This document shows, piece by piece, positions 50,116 through 58,697 of a stretch of DNA of 64,000 nucleotides. The translations under genes were made by a program, and so were the position numbers. The stretch is taken from contig NZ_JANCLU010000018.1 of NCBI RefSeq assembly GCF_024294805.1, positions 42,285 to 106,284 on the forward strand, read 5' to 3'. Position 1 is the stretch's first letter, and each line of letters opens with the position of its first letter. The notes under the pieces were generated by a model. That model searched no databases. It was not told the DNA's origin and saw only the letters and a program-made list of their open reading frames with translations. This DNA comes from Alsobacter ponti (GTDB lineage Bacteria; Pseudomonadota; Alphaproteobacteria; Rhizobiales; Beijerinckiaceae).

Positions 50116-52530
50116 TCAGGCGCGCATGCGCGCTCCGTCCGGGTCGAACAACGGCCGCGCCAGCGGCGTCGCCTTGCGGCGCTCGCCGATGATCTCGACC
50201 TCGAAGCCCTGGGGAGCGCCGGCGAGCGCCTTCGGCACGTAGCCCAGCGCGACGGACGCCTTCGACCAGTGGGCGTAGCCGCCCGAGGTGATCCAGCCGA
50301 CCACCTTGCCGTCGTGCCACACCGGCTCGTCGCCGATGGCGTCCGCGTCGGCGGCGTCGACCTGGAAGACGGTGAGCCGCAGCGCGCCGCCGCTCTCCTT
50401 CTCCCGCGCCGCCGCGTCGCGGCCGACGAAGTCGGGCTTGCGCAGGTCGACGAAGCGCGACAGCCCGGCCTCGACGGGGCCGTAGATCGGGCGGTACTCG
50501 CGCGCCCAGGTGCCGAAGCTCTTCTCCAGCCGCATCGCGTTCAGCGCGCGCCCGCCGAACAGCTCCAGGCCGAACTCGCGCCCGGCCTCGCGCAGCAGCT
50601 CGAACAGCGTGCGCTGATACTCCGGCGACACCCAGATCTCGTAGCCGAGATCGCCGGTGAAGCTGATCCGCCCCACGGTGGCGGGCACCGGGCCGATGTC
50701 CATGCTCGCGATCGACAGGAACGGGAACGACGCCGTCGAGAGGTCCGCTCGCGTCAGCCCCGCGAGCAGCTCGCGCGAGCGGGGCCCGGCGACGGAGAGG
50801 CCCTGCAGGCGCTGGCCGCAGGCCTCGATGCGCACCCCCTTGTCCTGCTTGCGGGAGAGGAACCAGCGCATGTGGTAGGTCTCGGCCGGGCCGGAGCCGA
50901 TCACCAGGAAGCGGTCCGGCCCCAGCCGGCCGACGGTGAAGTCGCCGATCAGCTTGCCGCGCTCGTTCAGCATCGGCGTCAGCACGATGCGCCCCTGCGC
51001 GGGCATCCGGTTGGCCATGATCCGCGACAGGAACGCCTCGGCGCCGGCCCCGGTCACCTCGTACTTGGCGTAGCTCGACGTCTCCATCAGCCCGACGCGC
51101 TCGCGCACGGCGGCGCATTCGCGCGCCACGTGCGGGAAGGCGTTGGAGCGCCGGAAGCTGATGTCCTCCTCCGCCTTCTCGCCGGCCGGGGCGAACCAGA
51201 GCGGATGCTCGAGGCCGTAGCTCTCGCCGAACACCGCGTTCTCCGCCTTCAGCCGGTCATAGAGCGGTGTCGTGCGCAGCGGCCGCGCCGCCGTCAGCTC
51301 CTCGTTAGGGAAGCGGATGCGGAAGCGGCGGGAATAGTTCTCGCGCACCTTGGCGTTGGTGTAGGCCAGCGTCGCCCACTCGCCGTAGCGCGCCACGTCC
51401 ATGGCCCACACGTCGAAGCCGGGGTCTCCCTCCGCCATCCAGTTCGACAGCGCCAGCCCGACGCCGCCGCCCTGGCTGAAGCCGGCCATCACGCCGCAGG
51501 CCACCCAGTAATTGCGCAGGCCGCGGATCGGGCCGATCAGCGGGTTGCCGTCCGGCGCGAAGGTGAAGGGGCCGTTGATGACCTTGCGGATGCCCGCCTT
51601 CTCCAGCACCGGATAATGGGCGAAGCCCACCTCCAGCGAGGGGGCGATGCGGTCGAGGTCGTTGGGCAGCAGCTCGTGGCCGAAGGTCCACGGCGTCTCG
51701 TGCTCCGACCACGGCGTCCCGGCGCGCTCGTAGGTGCCGAGCAGGATGCCGCCGCGCTCCTGGCGCATGTAGATTTCGCCGTCGAAATCGACGACGTGGA
51801 GCATCTCCTTGTCCTGTCCGGCCAGCTCCGGGATGTCCTCGGAGATGATGTACTGGTGCTCCATGGCGAGGATCGGCAGTTCGAGCCCGGCCATGCGGCC
51901 CACCTCGCGCGCCCACAGGCCGCCGGCGTTGACGACGTGCTCGGCGTGGACCTCGCCCTGCTCGGTGGAGACGGTCCACGTGCCGTCGGCGCGCTGCGCG
52001 AGGCCGGTGACGCGGTTGTGGCGGACCACTTCCGCGCCGCCGATCTGCGCCGACTTGGCGTAGGCGCTGGTGACGCCCCACGGGTCGACATGCCCCTCGA
52101 TGGGGTCGTAGAGCGCGCCCACGAAGTATTTCGGGTCCATCAGCGGGAACAGCCTGTGCGCCTCCTCGATGGAGAGCAGGTCGAGCTCCATGCCGAGATA
52201 GCGCCCGCGCGCGTGGACCATCTTCAGCCAGTCCATGCGCTCGCGCGTGCCGGCCAGCATCAGGCCGCCGGTGAGGTGGACGCCGCAGGACTGGCCGGAG
52301 ATCGCCTCGATCTCCTTGTAGAGGTTGATCGTGTATTGCTGCAGCTTGGCGACGTTCGGGTCGCCGTTGATGGTGTGCATGCCGCCGGCGGCGTGCCAGG
52401 TCGAGCCCGAGGTCAGCTCGGACCGCTCGATCAGCATCACGTCCTTCCAGCCGACCTTCGTCAGGTGGTAGAGCACGCTGGCTCCCACCACGCCGCCGCC
52501 GATCACCACCGCCCGTGCATGGGATTTCAT
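50116..52530 (-). CDS. Dimethylglycine/sarcosine dehydrogenase-like flavoprotein 2
   Basis: An 804-residue DMGDH-family enzyme with GGGVVG at 11-16 and flavinylation-type His46 in STWHAAG, the same positions as in flavoprotein 1. FAD domain blocks (LAMEHQYIISED, GGGVGLALSNWMAEG) are followed by a GcvT-like folate domain with GDLGYEIWVSPEYQ and RKPDFVGRDA. It likely oxidises the tertiary amine left after MttB action and delivers methylene-THF. It sits between MttB-like 3 (24 bp upstream) and MttB-like 2 (26 bp downstream), which strongly suggests consecutive demethylation of one substrate. Confidence 0.93.
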   Translation of the reverse strand: MKSHARAVVIGGGVVGASVLYHLTKVGWKDVMLIERSELTSGSTWHAAGGMHTINGDPNVAKLQQYTINLYKEIEAISGQSCGVHLTGGLMLAGTRERMDWLKMVHARGRYLGMELDLLSIEEAHRLFPLMDPKYFVGALYDPIEGHVDPWGVTSAYAKSAQIGGAEVVRHNRVTGLAQRADGTWTVSTEQGEVHAEHVVNAGGLWAREVGRMAGLELPILAMEHQYIISEDIPELAGQDKEMLHVVDFDGEIYMRQERGGILLGTYERAGTPWSEHETPWTFGHELLPNDLDRIAPSLEVGFAHYPVLEKAGIRKVINGPFTFAPDGNPLIGPIRGLRNYWVACGVMAGFSQGGGVGLALSNWMAEGDPGFDVWAMDVARYGEWATLAYTNAKVRENYSRRFRIRFPNEELTAARPLRTTPLYDRLKAENAVFGESYGLEHPLWFAPAGEKAEEDISFRRSNAFPHVARECAAVRERVGLMETSSYAKYEVTGAGAEAFLSRIMANRMPAQGRIVLTPMLNERGKLIGDFTVGRLGPDRFLVIGSGPAETYHMRWFLSRKQDKGVRIEACGQRLQGLSVAGPRSRELLAGLTRADLSTASFPFLSIASMDIGPVPATVGRISFTGDLGYEIWVSPEYQRTLFELLREAGREFGLELFGGRALNAMRLEKSFGTWAREYRPIYGPVEAGLSRFVDLRKPDFVGRDAAAREKESGGALRLTVFQVDAADADAIGDEPVWHDGKVVGWITSGGYAHWSKASVALGYVPKALAGAPQGFEVEIIGERRKATPLARPLFDPDGARMRA

Positions 52531-52554
52531 GCTCGCGTCCCCGTCTGTCCCCGT

Positions 52555-54099
52555 TCAAAAGTCCGTCGGCACGCCGCCTTCCGCCTTGCGGCGAGCCACG
52601 AAGGCTTCCAGCTCCTCCAGCGTCGACGGGTCGATCGGCGGCGCCTCGTAGCGGTCCAGTTTCGCGCGGTAGAGGCGGTTGGCCGTGTCGTAGGCGGTCG
52701 GCGATCCCGCCTCGCGCCAGGTCTCGTAGTTGCGCCAGTCGGAGATCATCGGCGCGAAGAAGGCGTTGCGGTAGCGCGCCTGGGTGTGCGCGCAGCCGAA
52801 GAAATGCCCGCCCGGGCCCACCTCGCGCATGGCGTCGAGCGCCAGGTCCTCCGGCGTCACGCCGACGGGGCGCAGGAACTCGGCCACCATGCCGAGCAGG
52901 TCGGCGTCGAGCACCATCTTCTCGAACGAGGCGTGCAGCCCGCCTTCCATCCAGCCGGCGCCGTGCATCAGCAGGTTGACGCCGCCCATGATCGCTCCCC
53001 ACAGCGAGAACACGCTCTCGTAAGCCGCCTGGGCGTCGAGCGTGTTGGCCGCGTTGGCGTTGGAGGAGCGGTAGGGCAGGCCGTAGCGGCGGGCGAGCTG
53101 GCCGCCGAGCAGGCAGGCCTTCATGTATTCGGGCGTGCCGAAGGCCGGCGCGCCGGACTTCATGTCCACGTTGGACGTGAAGCCGCCATACACGAAAGGC
53201 GAGCCGGGCCGCACAGTCTGGGCCAGCACCAGCCCGGCCAGCGCCTCGGCGTTCTGCTGCGCCACCGCGCCGGCGATGGTCACCGGGGCCATCGCGCCGG
53301 CCAGCGTGAACGGTGTCAGCACCGTCACCTGGTTGCGCTTGGCCATCTGGATGACGCCCTCCAGCATGGGCGCGTCGAGGCGCAGCGGCGACGACGAATT
53401 GACGATGGTGAACAGCGAGGGCTCGACCTCGAGCGTCGCGTCGTCGACGCCGCGCGCGATGCGCGTCAGCTCGATGGCGTCGAGGTTGCGCTGGCGGCCG
53501 AGCGAATAGGCGTGGATCGGCTTGTCCGACAGGGTGAGCAGGTCGAACAGCGCGTCGAGGTGGCGAACCGACGGATGGATGTCGGCCGGCTCGACCGGGT
53601 AGCCGCCCCATACATGCACCGCGTCCAGGCTGTGCCCGAGGCGGATGAGGTTCTGGTAGTCGGCGCGGTTGCCGGGCCGGCGTCCGCCCTCCCGGTCGGC
53701 GACGTTGGGGGCGCTCGCCACCGAGCAGAAGGCGACGGCGTCGCCGCCGATGGTCACGTTGCGCGCCGGGTTGCGGGCGTGCAGCGTGAACTGGCGCGGC
53801 GCGAGGCCGATCTGCTTCTCCACCAGCTCGCGCGGGAAGCGGACACGCTCGGAATCGGGAGAAACCTCGGCGCCTGCCTCGCGCAGGATCTGCCGCGCGC
53901 CGGCGTGCAGGAAGTCCATGCCGATCTCTTCGAGCACGGTCAGCGACGCCGCGTGGATGGCTTCCAGCTCGTCCTCCGAGACGGCCGGGACGGGGGCGAA
54001 AGGCAGCCGGGGCTGCGGCCGTTGGGCGGGGGCCGGTTCCGCCTCGCCGCGTCCGCCTCGCCGGCCGCGCCGTCCCCGGGCCTCGCTGCTCACATCCAT
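52555..54099 (-). CDS. MttB-family corrinoid methyltransferase 3
   Basis: A 514-residue MttB-superfamily protein with LTPFTLAGAMAPVTIAGA, MKSGAPAFGTPEYMKA, DAQAAYESVFSLWG and GWMEGGLHASFEKMV blocks, closest in pattern to paralogue 2. It has no amber codon. An RGRRGRRGGRG tract lies in the first 20 residues. The ATG at 54099 is used; an in-frame TTG three codons earlier (54108), next to a G-rich run, is an alternative. It is the first gene of the MttB3-DMGDH2-MttB2 unit and diverges from the corrinoid protein operon. Confidence 0.91.
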   Translation of the reverse strand: MDVSSEARGRRGRRGGRGEAEPAPAQRPQPRLPFAPVPAVSEDELEAIHAASLTVLEEIGMDFLHAGARQILREAGAEVSPDSERVRFPRELVEKQIGLAPRQFTLHARNPARNVTIGGDAVAFCSVASAPNVADREGGRRPGNRADYQNLIRLGHSLDAVHVWGGYPVEPADIHPSVRHLDALFDLLTLSDKPIHAYSLGRQRNLDAIELTRIARGVDDATLEVEPSLFTIVNSSSPLRLDAPMLEGVIQMAKRNQVTVLTPFTLAGAMAPVTIAGAVAQQNAEALAGLVLAQTVRPGSPFVYGGFTSNVDMKSGAPAFGTPEYMKACLLGGQLARRYGLPYRSSNANAANTLDAQAAYESVFSLWGAIMGGVNLLMHGAGWMEGGLHASFEKMVLDADLLGMVAEFLRPVGVTPEDLALDAMREVGPGGHFFGCAHTQARYRNAFFAPMISDWRNYETWREAGSPTAYDTANRLYRAKLDRYEAPPIDPSTLEELEAFVARRKAEGGVPTDF

Positions 54100-54474
54100 C
54101 GACGCCAAGTCCCCCCCGGAACCACGCGGCGAGTCCGGAGCGGCTTCGCACAGCCCCGCGCCGCTCGTCGTCTCGGGTCAGTGTGTGGGAGGACAATGCC
54201 CCGAAATGGCTTGGCTGCGACGGTTGCTGTCCCATTTGGGACTCGGGAAGACGGACGGCTCGGCCGCCTTGCCGCGCCGGGCTCCGGATCAGGTTGCGCC
54301 GGCGCGACGCCGCTCGGAGGGGGCGAACCGAGACGGGCCGACGCGCCGCATGTCGCCTTCGGCCTATCCGGTGTCTTACGGACGATAATGCGCTATAGCA
54401 AACCGCGACAAGCTGAAGACAGCCGGTTCCGGCCTCGAAAAAGGGTCCCCGGCGGCGATGTGGAGTTGCTTGCA
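54100..54474. promoter_or_regulatory. Divergent regulatory region, MttB3 unit / corrinoid operon
   Basis: 375 bp with no gene. It separates the two core transcription units of methyl transfer, so promoters for both should lie here. A dyad GTCCC-ATTT-GGGAC (54228-54241) is a possible operator. An upstream in-frame extension of the corrinoid protein (from about 54391) lacks family resemblance and is treated as leader. Confidence 0.5.
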
Positions 54475-55182
<708 letters not shown>

Positions 55183-55191
55183 GAGCGTGCC

Positions 55192-55803
55192 GTGCCGACG
55201 CCCCGCCGCACGCTGGTGATCGCCTGCGGGGCGCTCGCCCGCGAGCTGCTGGCGGTGGTCGAGGCGAACCGGCTGGAGGGGCTGGACGTCACCTGCCTGC
55301 CCGCCATCCTGCACAACCGGCCGGAGCGGATTCCGGGCGAGGTGCGGCGGAAGATCCGCGCCAATCGCGACCGCTACGACGACATCCTCTGCCTGTACGG
55401 CGATTGCGGCACGGGCGGCCGGCTCGACGCCGTTCTCGCCGAGGAAGGCGTGTCGCGCATCGAGGGGGCGCACTGCTACGAGTTCTTCGCCGGCGCGACC
55501 GACTTCGCGGCGCTGGCCGAGGAAGAGCCCGGCACGTTCTACCTCACGGACTATCTCGTCCGGCATTTCGACCGGCTGGTCGTCAAGGGCCTGGGGCTCG
55601 ACCGCTACCCCGAGCTGCTGAAGGACTATTTCGGCCACTATGCGCGGGTCGTGTACCTCGCCCAGCTCGACGACCCGGCCCTGACGCGCCGGGCCGAGGC
55701 CGCCGCTGCTCGGCTGGGGCTCGCCTTCGAGCGCCGCTTCACCGGCCTCGCAGGGCTTTCCGCCTTCCTTCCCCCGTCCCCCGACACCCAGCCCGGAGCC
55801 TGA
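55192..55803 (+). CDS. DUF1638 domain protein
   Basis: A 203-residue protein of the DUF1638 family, regularly found with corrinoid methyltransferases. It starts with an IACGALARE segment (near residue 10) and has LYGDCGTGG (near 70) and EGAHCYEFFAG (near 90). Several Cys/His/Glu residues look like a metal or cofactor site. No activity is established; a role in corrinoid handling or methyl transfer is inferred from context. The start is GTG 55192, preceded by TAGGAG overlapping the previous stop. The gene is 9 bp from the corrinoid gene. Confidence 0.88.
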   Translation: MPTPRRTLVIACGALARELLAVVEANRLEGLDVTCLPAILHNRPERIPGEVRRKIRANRDRYDDILCLYGDCGTGGRLDAVLAEEGVSRIEGAHCYEFFAGATDFAALAEEEPGTFYLTDYLVRHFDRLVVKGLGLDRYPELLKDYFGHYARVVYLAQLDDPALTRRAEAAAARLGLAFERRFTGLAGLSAFLPPSPDTQPGA

Positions 55804-55806
55804 CCA

Positions 55807-56106
55807 TTGGCGCAACTCATCGTCGTCTACTGGCGCGACATCCCGGCGCAAGTGATCGTCAAGGCCGGCCGGCAGACCGCCAAGCGGGAACTGCCCGAGC
55901 GCTTCGTGCAGGCCATCGACGCCGCCGCCATGCGCTCCGGCGCGCAGGCGACCGACGACTATCTCGCCGACTGGCGGCGCGCCGAGCCGACGCCGTGCGG
56001 CGACGACCTGGAGGCCGAGGCCGAGGCGGCGGCGCGGCGGCTGGAGGCCGAGTACGACAAGGCGCGGCTCGTCGAGCTTGTCGCGCGCCACGGCCGGGAG
56101 GCCTGA
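55807..56106 (+). CDS. Small 'Virulence_fact' family protein
   Basis: A 99-residue protein opening with LIVVYWRDIPAQVIVKAGRQTAKRELPERF, the hallmark of the small Virulence_fact family (PF13769-type). Despite the name, this family is typically found beside MttB/corrinoid and MTHFR genes. The C-terminal half is a Glu/Ala/Arg-rich helix. The start is TTG 55807, three bases after the DUF1638 stop. No biochemical role is known; a small adaptor for the MetV or corrinoid protein is a guess. Confidence 0.85.
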   Translation: MAQLIVVYWRDIPAQVIVKAGRQTAKRELPERFVQAIDAAAMRSGAQATDDYLADWRRAEPTPCGDDLEAEAEAAARRLEAEYDKARLVELVARHGREA

Positions 56107-56107
56107 G

Positions 56108-56650
56108 ATGCTCACGCCGGCCGCCTTCGAACCCGCGGGCCGGCGTCCGCCGATGGTCGGCTCGTGGCGTCCCCGCCTGTTCGCGGTGCGCCACGCCGCG
56201 GCGGCGGAACGTTTCTACGCCGGGTTCGAGCGCGTGCTGCTGGCGCTCGCCCCGCTGGCGCGGCGCGTCGGCTACGACCGGGCCGAGGGCACCGTCGCGC
56301 TGGTCGAGCGCGCCGTGAAGGGGCCGCTGTTCGACTGCCGCATGTGCGGCCAGTGCGTCCTGTCCTCGACCGGCATGTCCTGCCCGATGAACTGCCCCAA
56401 GGCGCTGCGCAACGGGCCGTGCGGCGGCGTGCGGCAGGACGGCACGTGCGAAGTGTATCCGGACATGCCGTGCGTCTGGGTCCAGGCGTGGGAGGGTAGC
56501 CGGCGCATGGCGGACGGCGACCGCATCGCCGAGGCGCAGCCGCCGGTGGACCACCGTCTCAAGGGCACGTCGTCGTGGCTGCGCGTCATGCGCGCCAAGC
56601 GGCCGGAGCCCGCGCCGGAGGGCGCGCGCAAGGGAGCCGCGACGGGATGA
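56108..56650 (+). CDS. MetV-like protein (methylene-THF reductase C-terminal-type, Cys-rich)
   Basis: A 180-residue protein of the MTHFR_C type. Eight cysteines lie at 77, 80, 83, 92, 96, 105, 114 and 122 (CRMCGQC, CPMNC, GPCGG), able to bind zinc or an Fe-S cluster. This is the partner (MetV) that joins MetF in acetogen methylene-THF reductases and in some O-demethylation pathways. The ATG directly follows the previous stop, and the 3' end overlaps metF-like by 4 bp (ATGA), indicating translational coupling. It probably helps electron transfer between methyl-THF and an acceptor other than NADH. Confidence 0.88.
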   Translation: MLTPAAFEPAGRRPPMVGSWRPRLFAVRHAAAAERFYAGFERVLLALAPLARRVGYDRAEGTVALVERAVKGPLFDCRMCGQCVLSSTGMSCPMNCPKALRNGPCGGVRQDGTCEVYPDMPCVWVQAWEGSRRMADGDRIAEAQPPVDHRLKGTSSWLRVMRAKRPEPAPEGARKGAATG

Positions 56651-57681
56651 GGCCGCACCCAGACGACATCGGGCCGGAGCCACACGCGCCGCTGCCGCCG
56701 CTGCCCGGCCACTCCTCCCGGGGCCGGCTGGAGCGCGTGCTGCGGCGCGGCGAGTTCGCCGTCACCGCCGAGCTGAATCCACCGGATTCCGGCGACGCCG
56801 AGGACGTCTACGAGCGCGCCCATATCTTCGAGGGCTGGGTCGACGGCATCAACGCGACCGACGGCTCGGGCGCGCACTGCCACATGTCGAGCGTCGCCAT
56901 CTGCGCGCTGCTGACGCGCATCGGCTATTCGCCGGTGATGCAGATCTCCTGCCGCGACTACAACCGCATCGCCATCCAGGGCAACGTGCTCGGCGCGGCG
57001 GCGCTGGGCGTGTGCAACGTGCTGGCGCTGACCGGGGACGGCGTGCAGTGCGGCGACCATCCCGAGGCGAAGCCCGTCTTTGACCTCGACTCGACCTCTC
57101 TGCTGCACACCCTACGCACCATGCGCGATGAGCAGCGTTTCCTCTCGGGCCGCAAGCTCAGCTCCGCGCCGCAGCTTTTTCTCGGCGCGGCCGAGAACCC
57201 GTTCGCGCCGCCCTTCGACTTCCGGCCCCTGCGGCTCGCCAAGAAGATCGCGGCCGGCGCGCAGTTCTGCCAGACGCAATATTGCTTCGACGTGCCGCGG
57301 TTTCGACAGTTCATGGCGCGGGTGCGCGACCTCGGCCTGCACGAGAAGTGCTTCATTCTCGTGGGAGTGGGGCCGCTCGCTTCCGCCCGCACCGCGAAGT
57401 GGATGCGCGCCAACGTCGCCGGCGTTCACATCCCCGACCCTGTCATCGCGAGGCTGGAGGGCGCGGCCGACCAGAAGCGCGAAGGCAAGCGGCTGTGCAT
57501 CGACATCATCCAGGAGGTGCGGGAGATCCCAGGCGTCGCCGGCATCCACGTCATGGCCTACCGCCAGGAGGAGTACGTGTCGGAGATCGTCCACGAGTCG
57601 GGCGTGCTGCGCGGCCGCACGCCGTGGCGGCGCGACTTCCAGCCGCGCTTGGAGGCCGTGGAATCGCTCGGCTCCGGCTGA
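56647..57681 (+). CDS. Methylenetetrahydrofolate reductase, MetF-like
   Basis: A 344-residue TIM-barrel flavoprotein. It has AELNPPDSG with an early Glu (near 42), NATDGSGAHCHMS (near 80), CRDYNRIAIQGNVLGAAALG (near 101-120), LALTGDG and a QTQYCFD segment near 218. These are the FAD- and folate-site blocks of the MTHFR family. In this operon it probably oxidises methyl-THF to methylene-THF, the reverse of the biosynthetic direction. It overlaps the MetV-like gene by 4 bp and precedes MeTr by 100 bp. Confidence 0.92.
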   Translation: MRPHPDDIGPEPHAPLPPLPGHSSRGRLERVLRRGEFAVTAELNPPDSGDAEDVYERAHIFEGWVDGINATDGSGAHCHMSSVAICALLTRIGYSPVMQISCRDYNRIAIQGNVLGAAALGVCNVLALTGDGVQCGDHPEAKPVFDLDSTSLLHTLRTMRDEQRFLSGRKLSSAPQLFLGAAENPFAPPFDFRPLRLAKKIAAGAQFCQTQYCFDVPRFRQFMARVRDLGLHEKCFILVGVGPLASARTAKWMRANVAGVHIPDPVIARLEGAADQKREGKRLCIDIIQEVREIPGVAGIHVMAYRQEEYVSEIVHESGVLRGRTPWRRDFQPRLEAVESLGSG

Positions 57682-57781
57682 CGGGCATTGACAAGCCCGC
57701 CATATCGGCTCTTTTGCGCTGCAGCGACGACCCATCCCCCATCGTGCCCCCGACGCCGACTTCGCCCCCCAGGAGGACCGC

Positions 57782-58687
57782 ATGACCGAGACTGTGCTCA
57801 CGTCCGAAAAGCAGAAGGTCGTGATCGGTTTCGACCACCGTTTCGTGATGATCGGCGAGCGCATCAACCCGACCGGGCGCAAGCTGCTGGCCGAGGAGAT
57901 GGCGCGGGGAGACTACAGCCGCGTGCTCGCCGACGCCGTCGCGCAGGTCGAGGCCGGGGCGCAGATGCTCGACGTCAACGCCGGCATCCCGCTCGCCGAC
58001 GAGCCGGCCATCCTCGCCGAGTGCGTGCGGCTGGTGCAGGACACCGTGCCGGTTCCGCTGTCGATCGATTCGTCCATCGTGGCCGCCCTGGAGGCGGGGC
58101 TCGCCGCCTATCGCGGCAAGCCGCTGGTCAACTCCGTCACCGGCGAGGAGGAGCGGCTGGAGCAGGTGCTCCCGCTCGTCAAGAAGTACAACGCCGCCGT
58201 GGTCGCCATCTCCAACGACGAGACCGGCATTTCCGAGGACCCGGACGTGCGCTTCGAGGTGGCCCGCAAGATCGTCGAGCGCGCCGCAGACTTCGGCATC
58301 CCGCGTGAGGACATCGTGGTCGACCCGCTGGTCATGCCGGTGGGCGCGATCAACGACGCCGGCCGCAAGCTGATCCACCTGCTGCGCCGCCTGCGCGAGG
58401 AGCTGAAGGTCAACACCACCTGCGGCGCGTCGAACTTCTCCTTCGGCCTGCCCAACCGGCGCGGGCTCAACGCCGCCTTCCTGCCGATGATGATCGGCGC
58501 CGGCATGACCTCGGCCATCATGAATCCGCTGCACAACGAGGACATCCAGGCGATCCTCGGCGCGGACGTGGTGATGGGGCACGATCCGAACTGCGGCTCG
58601 TGGATCCGCAAGTTCCGCGAGCCCGCCCCCGAGGGCGCGGCCGGCGAGCGCGGCCGCCGCGAGGGCCGTCGCCGCGCGCGCGGCTGA
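57782..58687 (+). CDS. Methyl-THF:corrinoid protein methyltransferase (MeTr/MtvA-like)
   Basis: A 301-residue pterin-binding TIM barrel. It contains MIGERINPTGRK (about 23-34), LDVNAGIP (near 62), SIDSS, NSVTGEE and AISNDETG, then DPLVMPVG and GASNFSFGLPNR. This set is that of AcsE/MeTr and the pterin domain of MetH. It moves methyl groups between the corrinoid protein and THF. Its tail (from about 280) is Arg-rich and ends REGRRRARG, beyond the usual fold. The MetF-like gene is upstream and the reactivator gene 10 bp downstream. Confidence 0.93.
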   Translation: MTETVLTSEKQKVVIGFDHRFVMIGERINPTGRKLLAEEMARGDYSRVLADAVAQVEAGAQMLDVNAGIPLADEPAILAECVRLVQDTVPVPLSIDSSIVAALEAGLAAYRGKPLVNSVTGEEERLEQVLPLVKKYNAAVVAISNDETGISEDPDVRFEVARKIVERAADFGIPREDIVVDPLVMPVGAINDAGRKLIHLLRRLREELKVNTTCGASNFSFGLPNRRGLNAAFLPMMIGAGMTSAIMNPLHNEDIQAILGADVVMGHDPNCGSWIRKFREPAPEGAAGERGRREGRRRARG

Positions 58688-58697
58688 GGGCGAGGCC

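Noticed and set aside
44262-54099. Pyrrolysine-dependent trimethylamine methyltransferases
   Set aside because: All three MttB-like frames are full length without an in-frame amber codon, and no pylT-like gene is seen.
55807-56106. Virulence function from the family name
   Set aside because: The operon is metabolic; the family label does not reflect evidence of pathogenicity.
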